Shown here: positions 1 through 6,764 of the stretch, piece by piece
How the letters are laid out: each line of letters opens with the position of its first letter
Numbering within the stretch: position 1 is the first letter of the stretch
Assembly: GCA_012035135.1 (NCBI GenBank)
Contig: JAAUPI010000028.1
Span: 1-35,494 of the forward strand
From: Microcoleus sp. CSU_2_2
GTDB lineage: Bacteria > Cyanobacteriota > Cyanobacteriia > Cyanobacteriales > Microcoleaceae
Length of the DNA stretch: 35,494 nt
Reading direction: 5' to 3'
The notes under the pieces: generated by a model
Seen by the model: only the letters and a program-made list of their open reading frames with translations
The model's database searches: none
Told to the model about the DNA's origin: nothing
Program-made: the position numbers and the translations under genes

Positions 1-102
1 TTGGGTGGAAGATGAGCAATAGTTATAATTAGGGGCGAGCGATACAGAAAAACTTATCTTTAAACCCTCTTTCAGATTATCGATCGCCCTTGTTTTTGGC
101 TT

Positions 103-127
103 GCGATCGATTATTCAGCAAGCCCTA
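103..127. repeat. Dispersed repeat, copy 1 (GCGATCG + TTATTCAGCAAGCCCTA)
   Basis: The 17-mer TTATTCAGCAAGCCCTA follows a GCGATCG core here and again at 31671-31695. The roughly 45 bases before each copy are also alike (ATCGATCGC, then TGTT and TTGG, then GCGATCG). It lies between genes and is probably one of the dispersed non-coding repeats of this genome. Confidence 0.5.
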
Positions 128-134
128 AATACAG

Positions 135-818
135 TTACGATCGCCCTGCCAATTCCTGAATAAACGCCTGATGCGCATCCTCAGCAATCCCTAGTTGCAG
201 CACATTCAGCACTTCTATCATATTGCCCTCCAACAACGCAGGCACTGCTAGCCACAACCCTGGAAAAGTGTTGCTGCGGATAATGCCATCGGCATCGGGT
301 TCAATTAACACAAATTCTTCGGCTTGCAATCTGAACCAACTGAAGCGATTCTCAAAAGTTTGCCAAACCAAATATTCCTGCACTCCATTGCGGCGGTAGG
401 CGTTTTTCTTTGCCCCTAAATCAATTGTGGCGCTGCTAGTAGCAATTTCCGCTACAAGTTCTGGTACTCCTTCAATGTAGCCATCATCACTGATGGTAGA
501 GGTACCACCAATTTGAATCCGCAGCAGTGCATCTGGTTGGGGTTCATTGTCCAAATCCAGCCTCGTAGTCGTATTATCGGCAGCACTTACGCCTGGTGTG
601 GCAGTCCAATAAACTCCCAGCCAAGTGATTAAGGCTGCATGAGGAACACCATGAAAAACTCTGACAGGGGATGCCACGTAAACTACTCCTTCAATTAGTT
701 CTGCTTTAAATTTCTCCGGTGTCGCTTCATAGCGACGTTCAAACTCAGCACGAGTCAGGCGATCGCCACTTTCCAAAGCTGGAACTGGTATGGAACGGGC
801 AGGCTGCTGCAACACCAT
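135..818 (-). CDS. Uma2 family (DUF820) restriction-endonuclease-like protein
   Basis: A 227-residue member of the Uma2/DUF820 group, which has a PD-(D/E)XK nuclease fold and is greatly expanded in filamentous cyanobacteria. The nuclease core is visible: an acidic/PD pair at D96 (motif PQPDALL), E124 in PELVAEIA, and the lysine pair K137/K138 in LGAKKNAYRRNGVQEYLVW, a near-standard family ending. The ATG at 818 has an AGAGGT ribosome site a few bases upstream, supporting this start. It stands alone, 136 bp downstream of the end of cbiO on the same strand. The cellular role of these proteins is not settled (proposed nuclease or mobile-element related), so only the family call is firm. Confidence 0.85.
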   Translation of the reverse strand: MVLQQPARSIPVPALESGDRLTRAEFERRYEATPEKFKAELIEGVVYVASPVRVFHGVPHAALITWLGVYWTATPGVSAADNTTTRLDLDNEPQPDALLRIQIGGTSTISDDGYIEGVPELVAEIATSSATIDLGAKKNAYRRNGVQEYLVWQTFENRFSWFRLQAEEFVLIEPDADGIIRSNTFPGLWLAVPALLEGNMIEVLNVLQLGIAEDAHQAFIQELAGRS

Positions 819-953
819 AATCTACCTCTAGAACGTGAAATAAATAGCTTAATTATAGCCTTTCTCAGTAACAGGATGTATGACAGTGGGTAGGGGCGGT
901 GCCAAGAGTGCCCGCCCTTCTTATTTGATAGTTGACAGTTGACAACTGATTCA

Positions 954-1673
954 TTACCAATCGGGTGGTAAATTATAATATTCAAGAGTCGATCGATCTT
1001 TTAGCAATTCTTGAGTTTTCTCATCTACCCGAATTTGACCATCGGCCAATATTAACGCCCTTTCAGTCGTTTTCCCAATCCAATTCAAGTTGTGGGAAGC
1101 GATCAAAATTACCTCGATCGGCAATTGCGACAAAACCTTAGCCAAATGCCTCCGCCACGAAGGATCGAGTCCATTTGTCGGCTCATCCAAAATTAAAATT
1201 GCCGGCTCTAATGCTAAAATTGCAGCTAATGCTGCTAACCTTCTTTGACCCCCAGAAAGCTCGTGAGCCGAACGGTTGGCAAATTCTATTAAACCAAATT
1301 CTGCTAATAGAGACAAAGCTCGATCGCGCGCAACTCCCAGCGGCACCCCATAATTGCGCGGCCCGAACATTACATCCTCTAGAATAGTTGGCATAAATAA
1401 CTGATCGTTAGCATCTTGAAAGCAAAATCCAATCTGCCTTCGTACTTCCGATAAGTTCGCCTGTTCCAGCTTTTTTCCCTGGACTCTGATCTGCCCAGAT
1501 AAAGGCATTTTTAAGCCAATTAAGTTTTCTAGCAAAGTGCTTTTTCCCGCGCCTGTTAAGCCGAGTAAAGCAACTCGTTCTCCTGGTTGTAGGGTCAAGG
1601 AAATTCCCTGTAATACTGGTTTTTGTTGCGGATAGCCGAATACCAAGTCCTGGACTTCGATGGTTGGCGTCAT
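954..1673 (-). CDS. cbiO: Energy-coupling factor ABC transporter ATPase (cobalt/nickel), CbiO
   Basis: This 239-residue ATPase energises the ECF importer encoded by the two genes upstream. Walker A is GLTGAGKST (residues 38-46), the Q-loop is FCFQDANDQLF, the ABC signature LSGGQ is at 139-143, and Walker B ILILDEP is at 159-165, followed by the His of IASHNL. FQDANDQLF is typical of ECF A-subunits. The frame allows a start at 1688, but the ATG at 1673 (MTPTIEV) matches where family members begin. It lies about 190 bp after cbiQ instead of abutting it; that gap holds a palindromic element (1761-1854), so it may be transcribed through or have a promoter of its own. Metal specificity (nickel or cobalt) cannot be read from the ATPase. 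Confidence 0.9.
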   Translation of the reverse strand: MTPTIEVQDLVFGYPQQKPVLQGISLTLQPGERVALLGLTGAGKSTLLENLIGLKMPLSGQIRVQGKKLEQANLSEVRRQIGFCFQDANDQLFMPTILEDVMFGPRNYGVPLGVARDRALSLLAEFGLIEFANRSAHELSGGQRRLAALAAILALEPAILILDEPTNGLDPSWRRHLAKVLSQLPIEVILIASHNLNWIGKTTERALILADGQIRVDEKTQELLKDRSTLEYYNLPPDW

Positions 1674-1760
1674 TTTGAGATTAATCAATTTTTGTTTGCC
1701 TCGATTTTCGGATTAGGAGTTTTTAACCGCAGAGGGCGCAGAGAGGGGAGGGGAAGGAAT

Positions 1761-1854
1761 TACAGCAGATTGCAGGTTTATGAAGTACGCTCCTCCCCTT
1801 ACTAAGGGGTTGGGGGGGTCAAAAATGTACCTCACTCATGTGCAATCCGCTGTA
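1761..1854. repeat. Palindromic MITE-like element between cbiQ and cbiO
   Basis: Terminal inverted repeats TACAGCAGATTGCA (1761-1774) and TGCAATCCGCTGTA (1841-1854) match at 13 of 14 positions. A second hairpin, CCCCTT-ACT-AAGGGG, sits inside at about 1795-1809. There is no ORF. The size (94 bp) and form fit a non-autonomous mobile element or an RNA hairpin splitting the cbi operon. Confidence 0.55.
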
Positions 1855-1863
1855 TGTAAAAAA

Positions 1864-2520
1864 TTACCAATTACTGTAAGATGCTATTGTTAATCCGGCT
1901 GCGGTTAAAATTGTTACTGTCAGCCATAAGCGCTCTTTTGGTGTTGAGTTTGACTCGGCAGGTAAAGTGCCTTGATAGCCGCGAATTAGCATGGCTGCGT
2001 GTACTCTTTCAGCGCGATCGAGACTTCGCAAATAAAGAGATCCAATCATCGAAGCACTGGCATAGCGCAGCCATCCTCCCGTACCCGATAAGCCTCGCAG
2101 CCCGGCCGATCTTTTCATGTGGTTGACTTCAGCAAGCAAGATTTCTAAGTATTGTCCCGCTAAAAGTACAATCTCTTTTAATGCTGCTGGCAAGGGCAAT
2201 CCTTTGAGGGCAATTCCAAAACTATGCGGCGGCAAAGTGAGCAGAAAACTGTTCATAATTAGCAGGGAAATTAGGGAACGGATCAAGATAAAACTGGCAC
2301 GTTCCCAACCTTGTGGCAGCACTAACAATGACAGGAAAATTAATTCTGCTCCTAATAGTTGTACAAGGGTTCGCAGAGGTGCTCTTAGCCAAAATGACCA
2401 AAAAAGTGCGATCGCCCCATAAATTCCCAGCCACAGCCAAGCGCCTGTCTTCATAAAACCAATCCCAATCACAATTGTGAGAGACAGTCGCAGTCGAAAA
2501 GGTATGGAAAATTTAAGCAT
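1864..2520 (-). CDS. cbiQ: ECF transporter transmembrane T component, CbiQ
   Basis: Integral-membrane coupling subunit of the nickel/cobalt ECF importer; it links the CbiM substrate-binding membrane protein to the CbiO ATPase. The N-terminal half has several hydrophobic segments. The C-terminal part carries the cytoplasmic coupling-helix region, including LRSLDRAERVHAAMLIRGYQG, where the Ala-x-x-x-Arg-Gly pattern is the hallmark of ECF-T proteins. The ORF is open from 2559, but the ATG at 2520 (MLKFSIPF) overlaps the cbiM stop by 8 bases (ATGCTTAA), the classic translational-coupling arrangement, and is preferred. The protein is then 218 residues, normal for the family. Confidence 0.88.
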   Translation of the reverse strand: MLKFSIPFRLRLSLTIVIGIGFMKTGAWLWLGIYGAIALFWSFWLRAPLRTLVQLLGAELIFLSLLVLPQGWERASFILIRSLISLLIMNSFLLTLPPHSFGIALKGLPLPAALKEIVLLAGQYLEILLAEVNHMKRSAGLRGLSGTGGWLRYASASMIGSLYLRSLDRAERVHAAMLIRGYQGTLPAESNSTPKERLWLTVTILTAAGLTIASYSNW

Positions 2521-3439
2521 CTTTAGGTTTAACCAACTGAGCAATTCCAAAAGCTGCACCGAAACAGACAGCAGAGCCTAAAACCCCAGCAATGCTAGTA
2601 CCGATCGGCTGTTCTTCTAATCCTTTTACACTATAATCAGCAAGAGGAGTTGGATTTTCGATCGCCACAGCTTCTTTATCTTTAAAGCCGTATTTTTCGG
2701 CTACCGCTTCTAACCCGTCGGGCCAACTTGAAGCAAACAGCGACAGCACGCCAGAAATTAATAATACCCCAATTACTGGCACTAACCATTTCTGTAATTG
2801 TGGCTGTTCTCCTGGTAGTAAATCCGGCCGCACTTTCACCAGATAAGTTAAAACGCCACCTGTAATTAGCCCTTCGCCAATGCCAATTAAAATATGCACA
2901 CCTACCATTGCTGGAAGTGCGATATTCAGCGCTACTGTTCCAGAAATTGCTAGGGCGATCGTACAACAAATCGAAGCGGCAACGACACTGAGGGCGGCTG
3001 CAATCCCGGCAGCTAGTGGCAAACGATTTCTTGAACCTCCCAACAACCGCTGCAATGGCTGCAACAGCAACCAGCCAGCCCAAATTCCGACTAGCCCCAT
3101 ATTAAAAATATTCGCTCCCAGGGCGGTGATCCCCCCATCGGCAAATAAAACGCTCTGAATAATGAAAACCGTGCTCATCGCCAGAGTTGCCGCCCAAGGG
3201 TTCCCCAAAACCACCGAAGCTAGTGCGCCTCCCAGCAAGTGCCCGCTGGTGCCACCTGCTACGGGAAAGTTAATCATCTGGGCTGCAAACACGAAAGCTG
3301 TAGTTAAACCCATGATTGGGGCTTGTCGCAGCCCAAGACTGGCGCGGGTTCGATTCAGGGCAACCGCTATTGCTGCTGCACTTGCTATGCCGGTGGCAAT
3401 GGCTACGGTTGGTGAAAGAAAACCATCAGGTATGTGCAT
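2513..3439 (-). CDS. cbiM: Cobalt/nickel ECF transporter S component CbiM with fused PDGLE (CbiN/NikN-like) domain
   Basis: The 308-residue metal-binding membrane subunit. It opens with the invariant MHIPDGFLSP; in the NikM/CbiM family the N-terminal Met1-His2 and a later His (here H67 in SGHLLGG) coordinate the metal, and all are present. Residues 1-215 form the multi-helix CbiM part. The rest (VIGVLLISGVLSLFASSWPDGLE... and a final TM segment) is a PDGLE domain, the NikN/CbiN-like partner that is often a separate gene and is fused here. The order cbiM-cbiQ-cbiO is complete for an importer. I looked for a cobalamin riboswitch upstream and saw none. A Fur-box-like palindrome lies 266 bp upstream but may serve the divergent operon. 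Nickel or cobalt cannot be told apart by eye. Confidence 0.9.
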   Translation of the reverse strand: MHIPDGFLSPTVAIATGIASAAAIAVALNRTRASLGLRQAPIMGLTTAFVFAAQMINFPVAGGTSGHLLGGALASVVLGNPWAATLAMSTVFIIQSVLFADGGITALGANIFNMGLVGIWAGWLLLQPLQRLLGGSRNRLPLAAGIAAALSVVAASICCTIALAISGTVALNIALPAMVGVHILIGIGEGLITGGVLTYLVKVRPDLLPGEQPQLQKWLVPVIGVLLISGVLSLFASSWPDGLEAVAEKYGFKDKEAVAIENPTPLADYSVKGLEEQPIGTSIAGVLGSAVCFGAAFGIAQLVKPKDA

Positions 3440-3572
3440 CGATTTATCCCAAACGAGAGAACTCTCAACCTTTTAGTCAACTATTTTTTACAAAAATTAA
3501 CAATCCCCTCTGGGGGGATTGACTTTCCGAAGGCTGAGTTCATAAGTAGGGCTCACTTGAGACTTGTGAGAC

Positions 3573-3670
3573 TTACGCATGGGTGATCAGAAACCGGGTT
3601 TTTCACGGAATATCGTGCTTCCAACGCAGGATTTTCGTAAAAACCCGGTTTCTTTGATAGGAGTGCGTAA
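3573..3670. repeat. MITE-like palindromic repeat, AGAAACCGGGTTTTT family copy 1
   Basis: A nested palindrome. Outer arms are TTACGCA (3573-3579) and TGCGTAA (3664-3670). Inner arms AGAAACCGGGTTTTT (3589-3603) and AAAAACCCGGTTTCT (3639-3653) are a perfect 15-bp inverted repeat. The same inner arms recur at 13084-13147 and, in variant form, at 23002-23065. It is non-coding, between cbiM and the iron operon. Confidence 0.7.
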
Positions 3671-3703
3671 TTCCCTACAAAAAAAATCAGCACATGGCAA
3701 GTT

Positions 3704-3720
3704 TTGATAATTTTTATCAA
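3704..3720. promoter_or_regulatory. Candidate Fur box upstream of the FTR1 operon / cbiM divergent region
   Basis: TTGATAA-TTT-TTATCAA is a perfect inverted repeat. Read as a 7-1-7 site (3705-3719), it matches the Fur consensus TGATAAT-N-ATTATCA at 13 of 14 defined positions. It contains a GATAAT that could be a -10 element. It sits 384 bp before the plus-strand iron operon and 265 bp before cbiM. The match is seen in the sequence; Fur binding is inferred. Confidence 0.6.
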
Positions 3721-4103
3721 TAACTTTTAGCGGAGTCAACATCATGAGCCAACTAATGTAATGATTCTGTGAAAAGATTAAAAAAATATAAAGAATTAAT
3801 TGAAAGTCAATAATTGGTTTTATTCTGAACTGTTGAGAATCTATTGCATTACTTGCTCTCTGGAAAACAGCAGCTAGATCGCCAGCAATCCAGTAAAGCT
3901 AAAAGTTTTGAGTTTTAGAGCTACTAATGAGCCAGGTATATTACTAATAAGCTTGGTAGATTGCTATTTTATGTTTTTTAGATCGCGCGTCAGTTCGATC
4001 GGCTATTTTCCGCACAGGTGCATTCTCAACAACTTCAAAAAATTAATGCAACCATTCTCAAATACCTTCCTAAAATATCTACACTTAAGGAGAACCCCCA
4101 GCA
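3721..4103. other. Intergenic leader region before the iron operon
   Basis: About 380 bp, AT-rich, with no convincing ORF. AAGGAG at 4086-4091 precedes the GTG start at 4104. If transcription begins near the Fur-box-like site at 3704-3720, this would be an unusually long 5' leader; I could not identify a riboswitch class in it. Confidence 0.4.
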
Positions 4104-4736
4104 GTGCAACAATCAACCCAAGATTCCAATATCGATTTAGTTCCCTCAGAATTTCCCAAACAGTTAGATATCGCTCAAGTTTCTATCTACGGATTGAGCT
4201 TTTTATCTGCTGGGATGTTTCTGTTTTTACCTTTAGTTAACCTACTGCATCCGAGTCATTGGCAGCGGTTGATGGGAACCATTCACGGCATGGGTGCAAT
4301 GTTGGCAATGGTAGTGATGGTTTACACGGGGCATTTGGCTTTTCCCTTGCTGCGGGGATCTGGAAAAATCCTACCGCAAATGCGCACATTAGCTTTTTGG
4401 TCAAGCCTTTTGAGCTTTTTAGCTATCGCTACCGGCAACTGGGCTTATATGCGGTATCGGGCGGGCCTAGAATTCGGCGGAGCTCGCGCTTTGTTGAAAG
4501 AAAACTCGCCTTTAGTGCAGTACGTTTTGATGGAATATCACGAATTTAGCGTGCTGTTTACCTTGCCTTTAGCAGTAGCTTGTACTTGGATTTTGTGGAA
4601 TTACGGCGACAAAATTTTAGAAAAGCAAAATCGCCCGGTTTTAACCGCAACCTGCGTAGCTTTGATGGCAATCATGTTTTTTTCAATGGGCGGCATGGTA
4701 AGTGGCCTTGGCGTTGCTAAAATTCAGTCTCTGTAG
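4104..4736 (+). CDS. Multi-pass membrane protein with conserved-looking histidines, first gene of putative iron-uptake operon
   Basis: A 210-residue polytopic membrane protein, not assigned to a named family. Hydrophobic segments lie roughly at residues 28-48, 58-80, 95-115, 145-166 and 178-203. Histidines occur near segment ends at 49, 52, 61, 77 and 146 (for example LLHPSHWQRLMGTIHG and MEYHEF). This pattern could bind heme or metal in a cytochrome b561-like way, but that is speculation. The start is GTG at 4104 behind AAGGAG. It is the first gene after a Fur-box-like palindrome, and the downstream genes on the same strand include a ferritin-like protein and an FTR1 permease, which suggests a part in iron acquisition or ferric/ferrous redox handling at a membrane. 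Confidence 0.6.
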   Translation: MQQSTQDSNIDLVPSEFPKQLDIAQVSIYGLSFLSAGMFLFLPLVNLLHPSHWQRLMGTIHGMGAMLAMVVMVYTGHLAFPLLRGSGKILPQMRTLAFWSSLLSFLAIATGNWAYMRYRAGLEFGGARALLKENSPLVQYVLMEYHEFSVLFTLPLAVACTWILWNYGDKILEKQNRPVLTATCVALMAIMFFSMGGMVSGLGVAKIQSL

Positions 4737-4826
4737 TCAGTAGTCAGTAGTTATTCAACTATCAACTGTCAACTGTCCCAGGTCAACTATTTGCTGTCAA
4801 CTATCAACTGTCAACTATTAACTGTC
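4737..4826. repeat. Short tandem repeats (CAACTGT / AGTAGTC types)
   Basis: Intergenic array of AGTCAGT followed by several CAACTATCAACTGT units. Degenerate heptamer-like tandem repeats of this kind are common between genes in filamentous cyanobacteria. The gene before it and the reading frame after it point the same way. Confidence 0.65.
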
Positions 4827-4842
4827 TTAGGAGATTTGCGAA

Positions 4843-5315
4843 ATGACTCGACAATTATCCCGCCAAAATTTTGCGGGTGAAGAACCATTTTACGGAAAAC
4901 TTTGGAGCAAATTAAAACACTTTCCCAAGGGTTTATCTGAAGGTTCGGAAAATGCGCCTAGCGTTTCTGGCCCGGCAGCAGCAGCAATAATTAGCGCTGC
5001 AATTGGTTGTTTTACGATGATGGTGAGTCACCATTAGGGGACACATCCAAAGAAACAAACGAATGGCTTTGGAATCTCGGTAGTTGGATTCCGGGAAGCA
5101 AGACTAATGATGAATTGTGGGGCAACATCGGCAGCTACACGGGTAAAGAAACAATGTTGCTTATCGGTTGGCTTGTCAGTTGGCCGATACTTCATGCGAT
5201 TTGGAAAAATAAGAGCGTGAAAAGCCGCACCATATTTTTCTGGATGTTTGCTTTGTTAGTTGCTGCGACAGCTATGTCTTGGCATCCTTTATTCCCCTAT
5301 TTGCCGTTAACTTAA
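4843..5315 (+). pseudogene. Small membrane protein gene interrupted by a one-base frameshift
   Basis: Two adjoining frames look like one protein of about 157 residues. The first (4843-5037) gives 64 residues ending in CFTMMVSHH at a TAG stop. The second continues in the -1 frame with LGDTSKETNEWLWNLGS and runs to 5315 with two more membrane segments. Adding one T near 5032-5034 (CATTAG to CATTTAG) restores ...SHHLGDTS... without a gap. The ATG at 5007 that opens the second frame lies inside the first frame and has no good ribosome site, so separate translation is unlikely. No slippery heptamer is visible. Either this is a real inactivating mutation or a sequencing error. The family is not recognised; the product would have three hydrophobic segments, and its place in the operon suggests it belongs with the FTR1 system. 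Confidence 0.6.
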
Positions 5316-5334
5316 GTAATTGCGAGGTTTGATG

Positions 5335-6072
5335 ATGGAAACAAAAAATAAGCCACTCCCAGCCAGGGAGATGCACAAAATAGTTTGGATTAGTATGGGA
5401 GTTTTGGTTCTTTTCTTTGTAACTTTTCCCATCTCCATGTGGCGCGTTAGCCAAAAAGAAAAGTTTCGCGGTTTTCACGTCAAGTCTTTGACTATTGAAG
5501 GGAAAAATCCAGCTAAAGCAGCAGATGCTGTTGCTAATAAACCGGCGGAACCTTCTATTGCCAGTAGCGCTGCACTGCCGGCGGCAAGTAATGCCAATTT
5601 AGCTGTTAGCGGTCAAAAAAATCTGCCCGAAAAGTCTCCTAATGCTGTACCTTTCACCAATCAGTCTGCTGCGACGGCTATTGCGAGTAGCCCTACAGAT
5701 AAGACTGTCCAAGCTGTGCCCGTGTCAGCAGGCAAGCAGGAAATTCAGGCAGCCGAAGGAACTAATCGAGCAGCAGAAATTACCGATCGCACTCAGCTAG
5801 AGGAGTTAACTCTGAAAGTGTACGATCGAATTAACGAAAGTTGGCAAACTAGCCCTACCTTCAATCAAAATCTAGTCTATCGAGTCAGTGCAAGTCAAGA
5901 TGGGGCGATCGGTCATTTCGAGCCCCTCAATCAACCAGCCAAGGATTACAGCCAAGAAACTCCTTTGCCAAATCTGCTCAAATCTTCCGAAAGTAGCAGC
6001 AGTAGTGCAGCATCAGTAGCTAAGTTGACAGTAGTATTTGCTCCTACTGGAACCTTAGAAGTTAACCCGTAA
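5335..6072 (+). CDS. Membrane-anchored protein of TonB-like layout (N-terminal TM, Ala/Ser/Pro-rich linker, C-terminal domain)
   Basis: About 245 residues from the ATG at 5335, with GAGG seven bases upstream; ATG 5332 and a TTG at 5320 are alternatives. A single N-terminal membrane helix (IVWISMGVLVLFFVTFPISM) is followed by roughly 100 residues of Ala/Ser/Asn/Pro-rich linker. A compact C-terminal domain begins LEELTLKVYDRINESW and continues NLVYRVSASQDGAIGHFEPL, ending LTVVFAPTGTLEVNP. Anchor, extended linker and a small domain with an amphipathic helix followed by a V-x-V...DG strand is the layout of TonB/TolA proteins. I see this only at the level of architecture, not as a clear TonB signature. 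Between a membrane protein and a ferritin/FTR1 pair, a periplasmic accessory role in iron uptake is plausible. Confidence 0.55.
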   Translation: METKNKPLPAREMHKIVWISMGVLVLFFVTFPISMWRVSQKEKFRGFHVKSLTIEGKNPAKAADAVANKPAEPSIASSAALPAASNANLAVSGQKNLPEKSPNAVPFTNQSAATAIASSPTDKTVQAVPVSAGKQEIQAAEGTNRAAEITDRTQLEELTLKVYDRINESWQTSPTFNQNLVYRVSASQDGAIGHFEPLNQPAKDYSQETPLPNLLKSSESSSSSAASVAKLTVVFAPTGTLEVNP

Positions 6073-6188
6073 CTCACCTACAATATCTATCCTGTAAGGT
6101 GCACAGTGTGCACCTTACTTTTACTTGTTAACTTAAATATGATATTATAACCAATGCCCTTTAAGGCATTCTACATCTAAAACAACAA

Positions 6189-6623
6189 ATGAAAGAACTT
6201 GACGACAAAAAAACCCAAGAACTGCTATGCACCATCATGGAATGGGAACTAGCAGGTGTCGTGCGCTACACCCACTATGCACTCATGGTAACAGGACCAA
6301 ACCGGATTCCCATCGTGCAGTTTTTTCAAGCACAAGCAACAGAATCCCTACTCCACGCCCAACAAGCCGGAGAAATTTTAACAGGTTTAGATGGGCATCC
6401 CAGCCAAAAAATTGCTCCCATCGAAGAAACCTACAAACACTCCATCAAAGACTTGTTGGAAGAAAGCTTAAATCACGAGAAAAAAGCGCTCAAAAAGTAT
6501 AAATCCCTACTTGAAGTCGTCACAGACTCCAGCATTTACTTGGAAGAATATGCCCGCACTCTGATTGGACAAGAAGAATTGCACCAAGTAGAACTCAAAA
6601 AAATGCTGCGGGACTATAGTTGA
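6189..6623 (+). CDS. Ferritin-like (bacterioferritin-type) protein
   Basis: A 144-residue four-helix-bundle protein of the ferritin-like superfamily in the form common in cyanobacteria (EWELAGVVRYTHYALMV near the N-terminus). Candidate di-iron ligands are E18/E20 in helix 1, E52 with H56 in TESLLHAQQ, E92 region in SLNHEKKALKKY, and the E-x-x-H of GQEELHQVE in the last helix. Such proteins oxidise and store Fe(II) or protect against it. It lies 116 bp after the TonB-like gene and 141 bp before FTR1 on the same strand, so it could buffer iron entering through the permease. Whether it is a storage cage or a small ferritin-like oxidase cannot be told from sequence alone. Confidence 0.8.
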   Translation: MKELDDKKTQELLCTIMEWELAGVVRYTHYALMVTGPNRIPIVQFFQAQATESLLHAQQAGEILTGLDGHPSQKIAPIEETYKHSIKDLLEESLNHEKKALKKYKSLLEVVTDSSIYLEEYARTLIGQEELHQVELKKMLRDYS

Positions 6624-6625
6624 GT

Positions 6626-6720
6626 TAGTCTCTTGGTAATTGGTAATCGGTAATTGGTAATTGGTAATTGGTGATTGGTAATGCCCGATGCGCAATTACG
6701 AATTACCAATGCTTTTCTGC
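6626..6720. repeat. Short tandem repeats (GGTAATT type) with inverted copies
   Basis: Several TTGGTAATTGG(T) units in a row, followed by inverse ATTACCAATGC/CCCAAT units, giving hairpin potential between the ferritin-like gene and FTR1. Typical intergenic repeat of filamentous cyanobacteria. Confidence 0.6.
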
Positions 6721-6764
6721 CCAATATCCAATGCCCAATTCCCAATTTCTAAGAATTATAAAAA

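Noticed and set aside
3440-3703. Cobalamin riboswitch before cbiM
   Set aside because: The conserved B12-box and flanking core were not seen on the minus strand; the region is mainly a palindromic repeat.
5025-5040. Programmed -1 frameshift
   Set aside because: No X-XXY-YYZ slippery heptamer or downstream stem was seen at CACCATTAGGGG.
5007-5315. Independent small membrane protein starting MFYDDGESPLG
   Set aside because: Its start lies in the 3' end of the frame from 4843 and has no ribosome site; the sequence continues the upstream protein after a one-base shift, so the two were merged as one broken gene.
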